In this document: positions 7,909 through 15,325 of the stretch, piece by piece
How positions within the stretch are numbered: position 1 is the stretch's first letter
Layout: every line of letters begins with the position of its first letter
Program-made: the position numbers and the translations under genes
The notes under the pieces: model-generated
Databases searched by the model: none
What the model was told of the DNA's origin: nothing
Seen by the model: the letters and a program-made list of their open reading frames with translations, nothing else
NCBI GenBank assembly: GCA_003242685.1
Contig: QGVD01000060.1
Location: 1 to 25,252, forward strand
Direction: 5' to 3'
DNA from: Pseudomonadota bacterium
Lineage (GTDB): Bacteria > Pseudomonadota > Gammaproteobacteria > Steroidobacterales > Steroidobacteraceae
DNA length: 25,252 bases

Positions 7909-8817
7909 TCAGCGTTCCCACGGAGGATTCGTGCCGAGGCGCTCGGCGATGAAGTCGACGAACGCGCGCACGCGCGGCGGCACGAGGCGCCGCTGCGGCA
8001 TGACGGCGTAGATACCGGTCGCGACGGGCGGGTAGTCGGGCAGGACGATCCGCAGGCGTCCCGCGCGCAGGTCCTCGTGCACGTGCCAGAGCGACTGCAG
8101 CGAGATGCCGAGGCCCGCGAGCGCCGCATCTCTCACCACTTCGCCGAGGTTGCTCTCGAAGCGGCCGCGCACGCGGACCTGGATCTCCCGCCCCTTGCGA
8201 TCCGTGAGCGGCCATACGTTCTGCGGTCCCTGCGCGCCGACCAGCACCAGACATTCGTGCTTCGCGAGGTCCTCGGGCGTGGAGGGCTCGCCGCGCTGGC
8301 GCAGGTACTCGGGAGACGCGCAGAGCACGCGCCGGTTCTGCACGAGCCGCCGCGCGATCAGGCTCGAGTCGCGGAGTGTTCCGATGCGGATCGCAACGTC
8401 CACGCCTGCGCTCACCAGATCGACCATCTGATCGGTGAGATCGACGGACAGATGCAGCCGCGGATGACGGGCGAGGAACTCCGGCAGAAGCGGCGACACG
8501 TACTGACGGCCGAAGGAAGCCGGAAGCGTTACGCGCAAGGTGCCCGCGACGCCGCGGCCCGAACGCTGCAGATCGCCCGTCAGTGCTTCGAGCTCCTCGA
8601 CGAGCGCACGCCCACGCTCGGCCAGTGCGAGTCCTTCCGGCGTGGCGTGGATGCGGCGCGTCGTCCGATGCAGCAGGCGCACGCCGAGCGAGCGCTCGAG
8701 GCGCTTGATGCGCAGGCTCGCGACGGCTGCAGAGATGCCGAGGCTGCGGGCGGCAGCGCTGATCGATCCGAGATCGAGCACCCGCAGAAAGAGCGCGACG
8801 TCGCCGATGCGGTCCAC
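7909..8817 (-). CDS. LysR family transcriptional regulator
   Basis: With the GTG start at 8817 the product is 302 residues, the usual LysR length. The winged helix-turn-helix covers residues 1-60 (DVALFLRVLDLGSISAAARSLGIS, then LRIKRLERSLGVRLLHRTTR, each under continuous reading). The effector-binding domain follows from about residue 90 and includes VDVAIRIGTLRDSSLIAR and the GLGISLQS segment, both typical of the CrgA/DsdC-like subgroup that often controls oxidoreductases. An ATG at 8931 would add 38 residues not seen in relatives and would place the start opposite the reductase start; I reject it, though the GTG lacks a clear ribosome site. The gene is divergent from the aldo/keto reductase, its likely target, across a gap with a 19-bp palindrome. 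Confidence 0.85.
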   Translation of the reverse strand: MDRIGDVALFLRVLDLGSISAAARSLGISAAVASLRIKRLERSLGVRLLHRTTRRIHATPEGLALAERGRALVEELEALTGDLQRSGRGVAGTLRVTLPASFGRQYVSPLLPEFLARHPRLHLSVDLTDQMVDLVSAGVDVAIRIGTLRDSSLIARRLVQNRRVLCASPEYLRQRGEPSTPEDLAKHECLVLVGAQGPQNVWPLTDRKGREIQVRVRGRFESNLGEVVRDAALAGLGISLQSLWHVHEDLRAGRLRIVLPDYPPVATGIYAVMPQRRLVPPRVRAFVDFIAERLGTNPPWER

Positions 8818-8820
8818 GAT

Positions 8821-8839
8821 TTTCAAGAAAGTCTTGAAA
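8821..8839. promoter_or_regulatory. Palindromic operator candidate between lysR and aldo/keto reductase
   Basis: The sequence TTTCAAGA-AAG-TCTTGAAA is a perfect 8-bp inverted repeat around three bases. It lies 3 bp upstream of the chosen lysR start codon and 91 bp upstream of the reductase ATG. Divergent LysR regulators commonly bind dyad-symmetric sites in this position. If this is such a site, binding would also block lysR transcription or translation, giving autorepression. The right arm TTGAAA also resembles a -35 element, but no good -10 follows it. Confidence 0.5.
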
Positions 8840-8930
8840 GTGAATCTCGATCTTAGCGGATTCCCGATTCCGTTCCGCACTCCGACCATGCGGCCCTTCG
8901 ACGTGAACGCATTCGAGCGGAGGACAGGCA

Positions 8931-10013
8931 ATGGAATATCGATTCCTCGGAACGTCGGGATTCAGAGTGCCCGTGCTGGGTTTCGGCACGGGAACGTTCG
9001 GCGGCAAGGGGCCGCTCTTCAGCGCCTGGGGCGCGACGCACGTGAAGGAGGCGCGGCGCCTCGTCGACATCTGTCTGGATGCCGGCGTGAATCTCTTCGA
9101 TTCGGCCGATGTGTATTCGGACGGCGAGTCCGAGCGCATCCTCGGCGCGGCGATCGAGGGGCGGCGTGACAAGGTAATCATCTCGACGAAGGTTACGCTG
9201 CGCTCGGGTGAAGGGCCGAACGACGTCGGCGCCTCGCGTCATCACCTGATCCGCGCCGTGGACGGAGCGCTCGAGCGTCTCGGCACGGACTACATCGACC
9301 TCCTGCAGCTCCATCACTTCGACGCAAGGACCGCGGTCGAAAGCGTGATGTCGACGCTCGATGACCTCGTGCGCGCCGGAAAGGTGCGCTGCGCCGGCGC
9401 GTCGAACTACTCCGGCTGGCAGCTCATGAAGTCCCTTTCAGTGGCGGATCGCCACGGCTACCCGCGCTTCGTCGCGCATCAGGTCTACTACTCGCTCATC
9501 GGACGCGACTACGAGTGGGAGCTGATGCCGCTCGCGCTCGATCAGGGTGTTTCGGCGGTCGTCTGGAGCCCGCTCGGCTGGGGCCGGCTCACCGGCCGAA
9601 TCCGTCGCGGAAACCCCTTCCCCGCGAGGAGCCGTCTGCACGAAACCGCGCGCTTCGCGCCGCCCGTCGAAGACGAGCGGCTGTATCGTGTGGTCGACGT
9701 GCTCGACGAAATTGCCGCCGAGACCGGCAGAAGCGTGCCGCAGATCGCGATCAACTGGCTGCTGCAGCGTCCCACGGTGGCCACGGTGCTCATCGGTGCA
9801 CGGGACGAGGAGCAGCTCCGGCAGAACCTCGGCGCCGTCGGCTGGAATCTGAGCGCCGAGCAGGTCGCACGCCTCGATGCGGCGAGCAGCGTGACACCTC
9901 CTTATCCGTACTACGCGTACTGGAACGGTCAGTTCGCGGAGCGCAATCCGCCGCCGGTGCCTGTGGCTCCACAGTCGAACGCCGTCGAGACCGATCGCCA
10001 GGCGTCGTCGTAG
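8931..10013 (+). CDS. Aldo/keto reductase
   Basis: This 360-residue protein follows the aldo/keto reductase TIM-barrel pattern. The catalytic tetrad reads as Asp57 (LFDSAD), Tyr62 (DVYSDGESE), Lys87 (ISTKV) and His128 (LLQLHHFD). The C-terminal nucleotide-binding portion shows VVWSPLGWGRLTG and the VLIGARDEEQLRQNLGAVGW segment, which contacts NADPH in relatives. The family reduces aldehydes and ketones with NADPH; this subgroup (close to YajO/YakC-type enzymes) has broad or unknown substrates. ATG 8931 has GGAGGACAGG upstream. A divergent LysR gene lies 113 bp away and probably regulates it. The last 30 residues are Pro/Gln-rich and beyond the usual domain. The Nudix gene follows after 48 bp. 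Confidence 0.93.
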   Translation: MEYRFLGTSGFRVPVLGFGTGTFGGKGPLFSAWGATHVKEARRLVDICLDAGVNLFDSADVYSDGESERILGAAIEGRRDKVIISTKVTLRSGEGPNDVGASRHHLIRAVDGALERLGTDYIDLLQLHHFDARTAVESVMSTLDDLVRAGKVRCAGASNYSGWQLMKSLSVADRHGYPRFVAHQVYYSLIGRDYEWELMPLALDQGVSAVVWSPLGWGRLTGRIRRGNPFPARSRLHETARFAPPVEDERLYRVVDVLDEIAAETGRSVPQIAINWLLQRPTVATVLIGARDEEQLRQNLGAVGWNLSAEQVARLDAASSVTPPYPYYAYWNGQFAERNPPPVPVAPQSNAVETDRQASS

Positions 10014-10061
10014 AGTAGGCACCGCTGCCGCACGGCGCGGCGCGTCGGCAAGGGACTCGAG

Positions 10062-10664
10062 ATGGCACAGCGTCGACTCAGGGCATCGATCCGGAAGGTC
10101 ACGCCGCTCTACAGCGGATTCCTGAAGGTGAACCGCTACGAGATCGAGGCGGAGAAGCACGGCGGCGGTTTCGTCACGGTGGCTCTCGAGGTCATGGAGC
10201 GCGGCCATGCGGTGGCGGTGCTCGGGTACGACCCCGTGCGCGACGAGGTCGTGCTCGTCAACGAGCTCCGCGCAGGCGAGCTCGCGGCGGGTGACTATCC
10301 CTTCGGGGAGGCTCTCGTTGCGGGCGGCATCGGTGGCGACGAAACGCCGATCGATGCCGCCATCCGCGAGATGAAGGAAGAGACGGGGCTCGAGCTGCGC
10401 GATCCGCAGCTCGTGCACCCGGGTGCGTATGTGAGCCCGGGTGGAACGTCCGAGAAAGTCGCCATCGTGTTCGGCACGGTCGATACGAGTCGTGCGGGCG
10501 GCGTGCACGGCAACCGGAACGAGCACGAGGACATCCTCACCGTCGTCCTGCCTGCGCAGGAGCTCATCGACCGCGCACGCCGCGGCGAGATCAGCGATCT
10601 CAAGACACTGTTCGCCGCTTACTGGCTCGCGGAGTACCGCGCGCGCAGCAAACCGGCAGCCTGA
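10062..10664 (+). CDS. Nudix hydrolase, ADP-ribose pyrophosphatase type
   Basis: The 200-residue product has a perfect Nudix box at residues 88-110: Gly88, Glu94, then REMKEETGL (102-110), fitting G-x5-E-x7-R-E-U-x-E-E-x-G-U. The N-terminal strand-rich part (LYSGFLKVNRYEIEAEKHGG) and the AYVSPGGTSEKVAIVFG loop about 14 residues after the box match the NudF/ADP-ribose diphosphatase subgroup, where a Pro roughly 15 residues after the box marks ADP-ribose preference. It probably splits ADP-ribose or related nucleotide sugars to AMP and ribose 5-phosphate in the cytoplasm. It lies 48 bp after the reductase gene in the same direction and may be cotranscribed. No strong ribosome site precedes ATG 10062, although GGGACTCGAG is nearby. 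Confidence 0.92.
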   Translation: MAQRRLRASIRKVTPLYSGFLKVNRYEIEAEKHGGGFVTVALEVMERGHAVAVLGYDPVRDEVVLVNELRAGELAAGDYPFGEALVAGGIGGDETPIDAAIREMKEETGLELRDPQLVHPGAYVSPGGTSEKVAIVFGTVDTSRAGGVHGNRNEHEDILTVVLPAQELIDRARRGEISDLKTLFAAYWLAEYRARSKPAA

Positions 10665-10758
10665 AGCGGTGGCGGGCGGCTGACCGCGCGCTCCGGGAAC
10701 TCCCGTGAAACCGCGTGGTTCAAAGGGCAACAGCCCCGGTTGATGCGGAGAGACGCCG

Positions 10759-11451
10759 ATGGCTGCAGCAGCGGGCCGAATCCTGATGGGTCTCATCTCT
10801 TGTCTGGTTCTGGCCGCCTGTGCGGGACAGCGCACGGGGACGTACGACGAGCGACGCGGTCCTGGCCAGATCGTCCGAGCGCGAGTCGTTTCCTGTGCGC
10901 TCGGAAAACAGGTCGCGCAGGTCTTTCGCACGAGTCCTCTGGAGCGACACTGGCGCCGCATCGAGAAGGACATCGAGAAGCCGCTGCGGGAAGTGGTCGA
11001 CGCCGGCTACCTCGCCCGGGATGCGCTCGAAAGCCTGGAAGGCGCGGTGCTGAAGCGCCACGACTGGACTCTGACGCGGTACATGGTCCGCGTGCTGCGC
11101 GAGCTCGAAGCGCCCGATCTCGGGACCGCGACGTCACTGCTGCGCAGCGAGAGCTATGCGCAGCATGCGCTCCACGATGCGACCTGGGATGGCGCGAACG
11201 GCTGGGATGTCGTGCGCGGTGTGCGGGCGGAGACGCTGGAGATCCTGAAGTGGATCGACGACGTCGCTTCGGAGCGCAGCGTTCCCGATACGGCTGCGGA
11301 ACCGTCTGCGATCGCGTCACGGGCGCGCGACGTGGAACGGAAGCTCATCGCGGCGGCTTCGGAGCTCGAGCCGTACTACCTCGACGCGAACTGCCGCGAG
11401 CCCGACGACCCCAATGCGCTGACCGCCGGTCGCACTGTACGCGCTATCTGA
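10759..11451 (+). CDS. Putative lipoprotein of unknown function
   Basis: I do not recognise the family. The 230-residue protein begins with a basic and hydrophobic leader ending in V-L-A-A-C, giving Cys21 as a lipidation site. The mature part is mostly charged and predicted helical (residues 55-130, containing ERHWRRIEKDIEKPLREVVDA), with a second helical stretch near 175-215. Cysteines at 46 and 218 could pair. There is no transmembrane segment after the leader, so it should be an envelope lipoprotein. ATG 10759 follows GCGGAGAGACGCCG, a moderate ribosome site. Its stop overlaps the 3' end of the convergent BsuPI-like lipoprotein gene by eight bases. Confidence 0.75.
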   Translation: MAAAAGRILMGLISCLVLAACAGQRTGTYDERRGPGQIVRARVVSCALGKQVAQVFRTSPLERHWRRIEKDIEKPLREVVDAGYLARDALESLEGAVLKRHDWTLTRYMVRVLRELEAPDLGTATSLLRSESYAQHALHDATWDGANGWDVVRGVRAETLEILKWIDDVASERSVPDTAAEPSAIASRARDVERKLIAAASELEPYYLDANCREPDDPNALTAGRTVRAI

Positions 11452-11968
11452 GCAGGAACGAGCCGGAGCCGCTCAGTGTGGTGCCGCAGGCGGTGCGGTC
11501 GACGGCGCGCGCAGTGTACTGACCGACAGGCGCCAGCGTTCCGTTCCGGCGCCGCTGATCCCAGGTCGCGCGGAACGTCTCCATGTCGGCAGGATCGAAG
11601 GTGAAGGTGGTGACGACCTGCGCACAGAACAGCCCGTCCGCGCTCGACCACACGACCTGGTCGAACGCGTCCAGCACTTCGAAGCGCACCGGTGGACAGG
11701 AATCGGGAGAGGTCACGCTGCGTGCTTCGTTGCTGGTATTGGTGACGTGCAGCTCGAAGGTGATCGGCTCACCGGGCAGGAAGATGCCCACGGGCTGCTG
11801 AAAGCGATCGGTGATCGCGAACGAGACCTGCAGCGCTTCGCACTCTTCGGGAGCCGGCTCATCGGGATCCGCGGGTTCGGTTACGCCGAGTGCCGCACGG
11901 TCGCTGTCCGAGCAGCCCGCGACGATGATGGAACACAGGGCCGAGGCCAGAGCGGATGTCGTACGCAT
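11444..11968 (-). CDS. BsuPI-domain lipoprotein
   Basis: The 174-residue protein has a lipoprotein leader with Cys19 in I-V-A-G-C. The mature domain begins near residue 45 and reads like the BsuPI/intracellular proteinase inhibitor fold: LQVSFAITDRFQQPVG, then FELHVTNTSNEARSVT, a DQVVWSSADGLFCAQVVTTFTF segment, and the ending WDQRRRNGTLAPVGQYTARA. This is an immunoglobulin-like beta sandwich. The Bacillus prototype inhibits a serine protease; most homologues on the cell surface have no tested role, so inhibition is only a possibility. ATG at 11966-11968 is preceded by AGGAGG. The upstream 239 bp to the lepB remnant hold no gene that I can support. Confidence 0.82.
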   Translation of the reverse strand: MRTTSALASALCSIIVAGCSDSDRAALGVTEPADPDEPAPEECEALQVSFAITDRFQQPVGIFLPGEPITFELHVTNTSNEARSVTSPDSCPPVRFEVLDAFDQVVWSSADGLFCAQVVTTFTFDPADMETFRATWDQRRRNGTLAPVGQYTARAVDRTACGTTLSGSGSFLLR

Positions 11969-12207
11969 CACATCCTCCTGTTGCTTCGCAGCGCACCCGC
12001 CATGCCGGGGGCGCGGGTCCATGCAGCGGCCGGCGCCCTCAGAATGCGCGCCTTCCTCTTTCAGGGGAATCCTTCGGCTGGATGCACGAGACGATCCCGC
12101 CGGCGCGTCAGTATGGACAGCGGGGCTGCGAATCGAGTTCCAGCCGGAGGCTCCCCTTTTTCCGGCGGCGAAGTTGCTGTGACCATCTGCAGACGGGTGT
12201 CTCCACG

Positions 12208-12692
12208 ATGGGTGAGCGCGTGGTGCATCGGCTCGTGGTTCTCTGGCGGGACTACCGGCAGCTCCTGCTCTTTCTGGCACTCCTGTTCGTCTTCCGCTCC
12301 GCGTGGGCGAACTGGATGACCGTCCCCACGGGATCGATGAATCCCACGATCCTCGAAGGCGACCGGCTCCTCGTCGACAAGCGCGCTTTCGGGCTGCGCA
12401 TTCCGTCACCGCGGCTCTGCATCCACTCGTGCTGCGGGAGACGGGGCCGGCCGGCGAGCACGAGATCCTGCGACTCCCGGCCGGGTTCGCGCGCGACTTC
12501 GGTCCGATCGAACTGCCGCGGGACATGTACTTCGTGCTTGGCGACAACCGCGACAACAGCGCGGACTCCCGCGTCTTCGGATTCGTGCCGAGACGCAACG
12601 TCGCAGGTCGCGCGACGCACGTGCTCATCTCCTTCGATCCCGAGCGTCACTACGCGCCGCGCTGGCATCGCACGTTCCACCGCCTCGACTGA
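12208..12692 (+). pseudogene. lepB: Signal peptidase I remnant with internal deletion and frameshift
   Basis: The 5' part from ATG 12208 encodes a membrane anchor (LLLFLALLFVFRSAWA) and the catalytic-serine block PTGSMNPTILEGDRLLVDK, ending at FGLRIP near 12405. The reading frame then becomes nonsense. A different plus frame starting near 12405 carries the C-terminal box YFVLGDNRDNSADSRVFGFVP and VAGRA, ending at 12692. Missing between them is the segment that in intact signal peptidases holds R-G-D-V-V-V-F and the catalytic lysine block K-R-V-V-G-x-P-G-D. One deletion of a length not divisible by three explains both the gap and the frame change. Without the lysine the product cannot cleave signal peptides, so a functional lepB must lie elsewhere. 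It could in principle be an assembly or sequencing defect. Confidence 0.82.
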
Positions 12693-12805
12693 GCCGCTGC
12701 CGCGCCACCCGGACCGCGTCCTTCGCAGCGCCGTCTCTTCAGACGGCGCGAAACTTGCTCATGCCTGACAGCGCACGATGCGCACGGGATTCCGGGGAGC
12801 AGGGC

Positions 12806-13801
12806 GTGGTGGCGACGACGTATTCGGAGAGAGAACACCTGCGCGGACGGGACGCCGAGCTCGGCCGTGAGGCGCGCACGCCGAGGGAGATCACGGCGCG
12901 CGGCTGGTGGGACATCCTCAAGCGGGTCCGGGCTGAAGTCTCCCGCGACAACCTGTCGCTGATCGCGGCGGGCGTCGCGTTCTACGCGCTGCTCGCAATT
13001 CCACCCGCGCTCGCCGCCGGCATCGCGCTGTGGGGTCTGGTCTCCGATCCGCAGAGCATTCAGGCGCAGATCACGCAGCTCTCGGGGGCACTGCCGGAGG
13101 AGGCGGCGCGCACCTTCAACGACCAGCTCCGTGCCGTCGCGGCCCGATCGCCCACGACTCTCGGCTGGACCGCGGCCATCGGATTTCTGCTGTCCCTCTG
13201 GAGCGCGCGCGCCGCGATGAACGCCATGATCGGCGCGCTCAACATCGTGTACGAGGAGCGCGAGAAGCGCGGTTTCCTGAGGCTCACCGCGACTTCCGTT
13301 CTGCTCACGCTCGGGGCACTGGTCGGCGGCGTGCTGGCACTGCTGCTCGTCGCGGGCGTTCCCGTCGCACTCTCCATTCTCGGTGCGAGCACCATCGCCC
13401 AGCTCGTGGTCAACGCAGTGCGCTGGACGCTGCTCCTCGTGCTCGTGATGGCCGGGCTCGCGGTGCTCTACCGGCTCGCGCCGTCCCGGCATCAGCCGCG
13501 CTGGAGCTGGGCGAGCTGGGGCGCCGGCATCGCGACGCTGCTCTGGATCGGCGCTTCGGCAGCCTTCTCACTCTTCGTGAGCAACTTCGGCAGCTACAAC
13601 GAGACCTACGGCGCCATCGCGGGTGTCGTGGTGCTGCTCATGTGGCTGTGGCTCTCCGCCTTCGCGGCGCTCGTCGGCGCGGAGGTCAACGCGGAAATGG
13701 AGCACCAGACACGACGCGACACCACGACGGGCGTCGAGAAGGCGCCGGGCCAGCGCGAAGCCCGGATGGCGGACGAGGTCGCGGGCGAGCACGGCAATTA
13801 G
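12806..13801 (+). CDS. YihY/BrkB family inner-membrane protein
   Basis: About 331 residues. After a charged cytoplasmic tail (WWDILKRVRAEVSRDNLSLIAAGVAFYALLA begins the core; the family opening A-A-G-V-A-F-Y-A-L-L is clear) come six hydrophobic segments. Further landmarks are the SARAAMNAMIGALNIVYEE stretch, the SNFGSYNETYGAIAGVVVLLMWLWLS segment near the C-terminus, and GAEVNAEME, which is the family's closing motif. YihY/BrkB proteins are six-helix membrane proteins of uncertain function, once mislabelled ribonuclease BN; transport has been suggested. The C-terminal tail is hydrophilic. I chose GTG 12806 since GGGGAG lies six bases upstream; ATG 12761 and GTG 12809 are alternatives. The preceding neighbour is the lepB remnant. 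Confidence 0.9.
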   Translation: MVATTYSEREHLRGRDAELGREARTPREITARGWWDILKRVRAEVSRDNLSLIAAGVAFYALLAIPPALAAGIALWGLVSDPQSIQAQITQLSGALPEEAARTFNDQLRAVAARSPTTLGWTAAIGFLLSLWSARAAMNAMIGALNIVYEEREKRGFLRLTATSVLLTLGALVGGVLALLLVAGVPVALSILGASTIAQLVVNAVRWTLLLVLVMAGLAVLYRLAPSRHQPRWSWASWGAGIATLLWIGASAAFSLFVSNFGSYNETYGAIAGVVVLLMWLWLSAFAALVGAEVNAEMEHQTRRDTTTGVEKAPGQREARMADEVAGEHGN

Positions 13802-13855
13802 CGGATCCGTGGCCGCTCGCGACGGGGCACGCCGCTTGCGACCGCACATGCCTCC

Positions 13856-13878
13856 GTCGCGCGGGTATGCCGCGCGAC
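13856..13878 (+). promoter_or_regulatory. Perfect hairpin in the leader of the 77-residue protein gene
   Basis: GTCGCGCGG and CCGCGCGAC pair perfectly over 9 bp around a GTATG loop. The hairpin ends 19 bases before ATG 13898 and directly upstream of the ribosome site GGGAG. No T-run follows, so it is not an intrinsic terminator. It may be a protein-binding palindrome, a transcript-stabilising structure or simple GC-rich coincidence. Confidence 0.4.
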
Positions 13879-13897
13879 TTCACAACGGGAGACGATC

Positions 13898-14131
13898 ATG
13901 GATGACCTCATCAAGATGGTGACCGATCGCGTGGGCATTCCACAGGACAAGGCGCGCTCCGCGGTGGAGCTCATCGTCGGGCAGCTCAAATCGCGCCTGC
14001 CCGGCCCGGTCGGGAGCCAGATCGACAATGCGCTCTCGGGCGGAAACGGAGGCGGACTCGGCGGTGCAGTCGGCGGGATCGGCAGCGGCCAGCAGCAGCA
14101 GCAACAGCCCGGGTCGCGCGAGCGTCACTGA
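13898..14131 (+). CDS. Small helical protein with Gly/Gln-rich tail
   Basis: The 77-residue product has one amphipathic helical part (residues 1-45, MDDLIKMVTDRVGIPQDKA and onward) that resembles the repeat unit of DUF2267-like small proteins, with the pattern V-G-I-x-x-x-x-A-x-x-A-V-E-x-I-V-x-x-L-x-x-R-L-P. A flexible tail follows with Gly-rich residues and six consecutive glutamines (encoded by four CAG, one CAA and one CAG). No signal peptide or membrane helix is present, so it should be cytoplasmic. The ATG has GGGAG eight bases upstream. The family link is tentative and no function is known. It lies between the YihY gene and the DUF411 gene in the same orientation. Confidence 0.7.
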   Translation: MDDLIKMVTDRVGIPQDKARSAVELIVGQLKSRLPGPVGSQIDNALSGGNGGGLGGAVGGIGSGQQQQQQPGSRERH

Positions 14132-14206
14132 GGAGACGTTCCGCAAGGGCAGGGGCGGCGGGTCGTGGTAAGTTCGGCGCAGGTACAGCCGAAGGGCCCG
14201 AAGCCG

Positions 14207-14755
14207 ATGAACCGCGGAACAACCCCGTACGCCCTCGTTCTCTCGATGACGATCCTGGCATGGCCGGTCGGCGCGCAGGGCGCCGACGCGGCCAGCCATG
14301 CGCACGACGCGCACGCTCACGCGCCATCCGGTCAGGCCGGAGCGCAACCGTCCGGGAACGCGGCGGCTCAGAAGCTGCCCCGCATCCTCGTTCACAGGAG
14401 CCCGAGCTGCGGCTGCTGTGGACTCTGGGTCGAGCATCTGCGCAAGGCCGGCTTCGAGGTCGACGTGCGCGAGGTGGACAACCTCGACCCCGTGAAGACG
14501 CGCGTCGGTATTCCCGCCGGCATGGGTTCGTGCCACACGGCAGAGGTCGACGGCTATTTCGTCGAGGGTCACGTTCCCGCGTCGGACATCAAGCGGCTTC
14601 TCGCGGAACGGCCGAAGGCAAAGGGGCTGACGCTGCCGGGCATGCCGATCGGCTCACCCGGAATGGAGCATCCTTCGGGGCGGAGCGAGCCCTTTGTCGT
14701 GAGGCTCGTGATGGAGGACGGTGAGATCCGCGAGTTCGCGCGTCACGGCGAGTGA
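14207..14755 (+). CDS. Exported DUF411 metal-related protein
   Basis: The 182-residue product has a signal peptide (cleavage near residue 25), then a His-rich stretch HAHDAHAHA (31-39) and a small linker. The DUF411 domain starts near residue 58 with ILVHRSPSCGCCGLWVEHL, containing Cys68, Cys70 and Cys71, and continues with VDNLDPVKTRVGIP, MGSCHTAEVDGYFVEGHVPA (Cys109, His110, His122) and a GLTLPGMPIGSPGM loop with several Met residues. DUF411 proteins have a thioredoxin-like fold and occur in copper and silver resistance clusters, which suggests metal binding in the periplasm; here no cop or cus gene is adjacent. ATG 14207 places the signal peptide at the N-terminus; GTG 14165 would add 14 residues. 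The gene converges on the cupin gene. Confidence 0.88.
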   Translation: MNRGTTPYALVLSMTILAWPVGAQGADAASHAHDAHAHAPSGQAGAQPSGNAAAQKLPRILVHRSPSCGCCGLWVEHLRKAGFEVDVREVDNLDPVKTRVGIPAGMGSCHTAEVDGYFVEGHVPASDIKRLLAERPKAKGLTLPGMPIGSPGMEHPSGRSEPFVVRLVMEDGEIREFARHGE

Positions 14756-14794
14756 CGCGCACGCGTGAATTCGTGTCGCGCGCAGCGCGGGATA

Positions 14795-15292
14795 TCAGGA
14801 GCGCCAGGCAGTGAAGTCCGGCGCGCGAGCGCCGGGTTGCGCGGAGCGCAACCATTCGAGAAAGCGCGGCACGGCGGGATCGCCTTCGGGCGGCGCCCAG
14901 GGCGCGAACTCGACGGCCGTCGCGGGATCGTAGGGGCCTTCCTTTACCTCGAGGAAGGCCGAGCCGTCGGCATCCGCGAAGAGCGTGTGCCACGTGCGCT
15001 CCGGCGCCTCGTAGGCGAGGTTTCCCGAGTCCGCACCCACGACGTATCTCCCCGTGACGACACCGTGATCGTCGAAGGTGAGCAGGGTGAAGCTGCCGCG
15101 CACGACGAGCGCGAGCTCGGATCGCGTGTGGTGGCGATGCGGACGGAAATACGACCCGCGATTCGCGGCCACGAAGAAGCGCTGCACCGGATCCCGGTCC
15201 GATGCATGAATTGTGTAGTGCGCGCGGCCGCGCGGACTTGCCGCGGCTTTCGCGGTGAGCTCGTCGAGTACCGTGGCGGAGACGATTTTCAT
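14795..15292 (-). CDS. WbuC-type cupin metalloprotein
   Basis: The 165-residue product is a single cupin barrel of the WbuC type. The signature begins with RGRAHYTIHASDRDPVQRFF (residues 21-40), followed by the metal site PHRHHTRSELALVVRG (51-66) with His52, His54 and probably Glu59, and a later histidine in ERTWHTL (residue 102). WbuC proteins were named from O-antigen clusters, but homologues are scattered and their reaction is unproven; no polysaccharide gene is near. The ATG at 15290-15292 lacks a strong ribosome site. A TAGAAT -10-like hexamer on the minus strand (15302-15307) would put the transcript start close to the ATG, so a very short or absent leader is possible. It is divergent from the amidohydrolase by 33 bp. 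Confidence 0.85.
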   Translation of the reverse strand: MKIVSATVLDELTAKAAASPRGRAHYTIHASDRDPVQRFFVAANRGSYFRPHRHHTRSELALVVRGSFTLLTFDDHGVVTGRYVVGADSGNLAYEAPERTWHTLFADADGSAFLEVKEGPYDPATAVEFAPWAPPEGDPAVPRFLEWLRSAQPGARAPDFTAWRS

Positions 15293-15325
15293 GAGGGCGT
15301 CATTCTAAAGCGGGGGCCGGTGTCC

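Noticed and set aside
8818..8931. ATG start for the LysR gene at 8931
   Set aside because: It adds 38 residues before the conserved helix-turn-helix, overlaps the reductase start base and would put the palindrome inside coding sequence.
14093..14108. CAG-type trinucleotide run as a microsatellite
   Set aside because: Only six codons, one of them CAA, and it simply encodes the glutamine tail of the 77-residue protein.
14765..15325. Upstream extension of the amidohydrolase frame by about 190 codons
   Set aside because: It lies opposite the complete WbuC-type cupin gene and would bury the amidohydrolase signal peptide.
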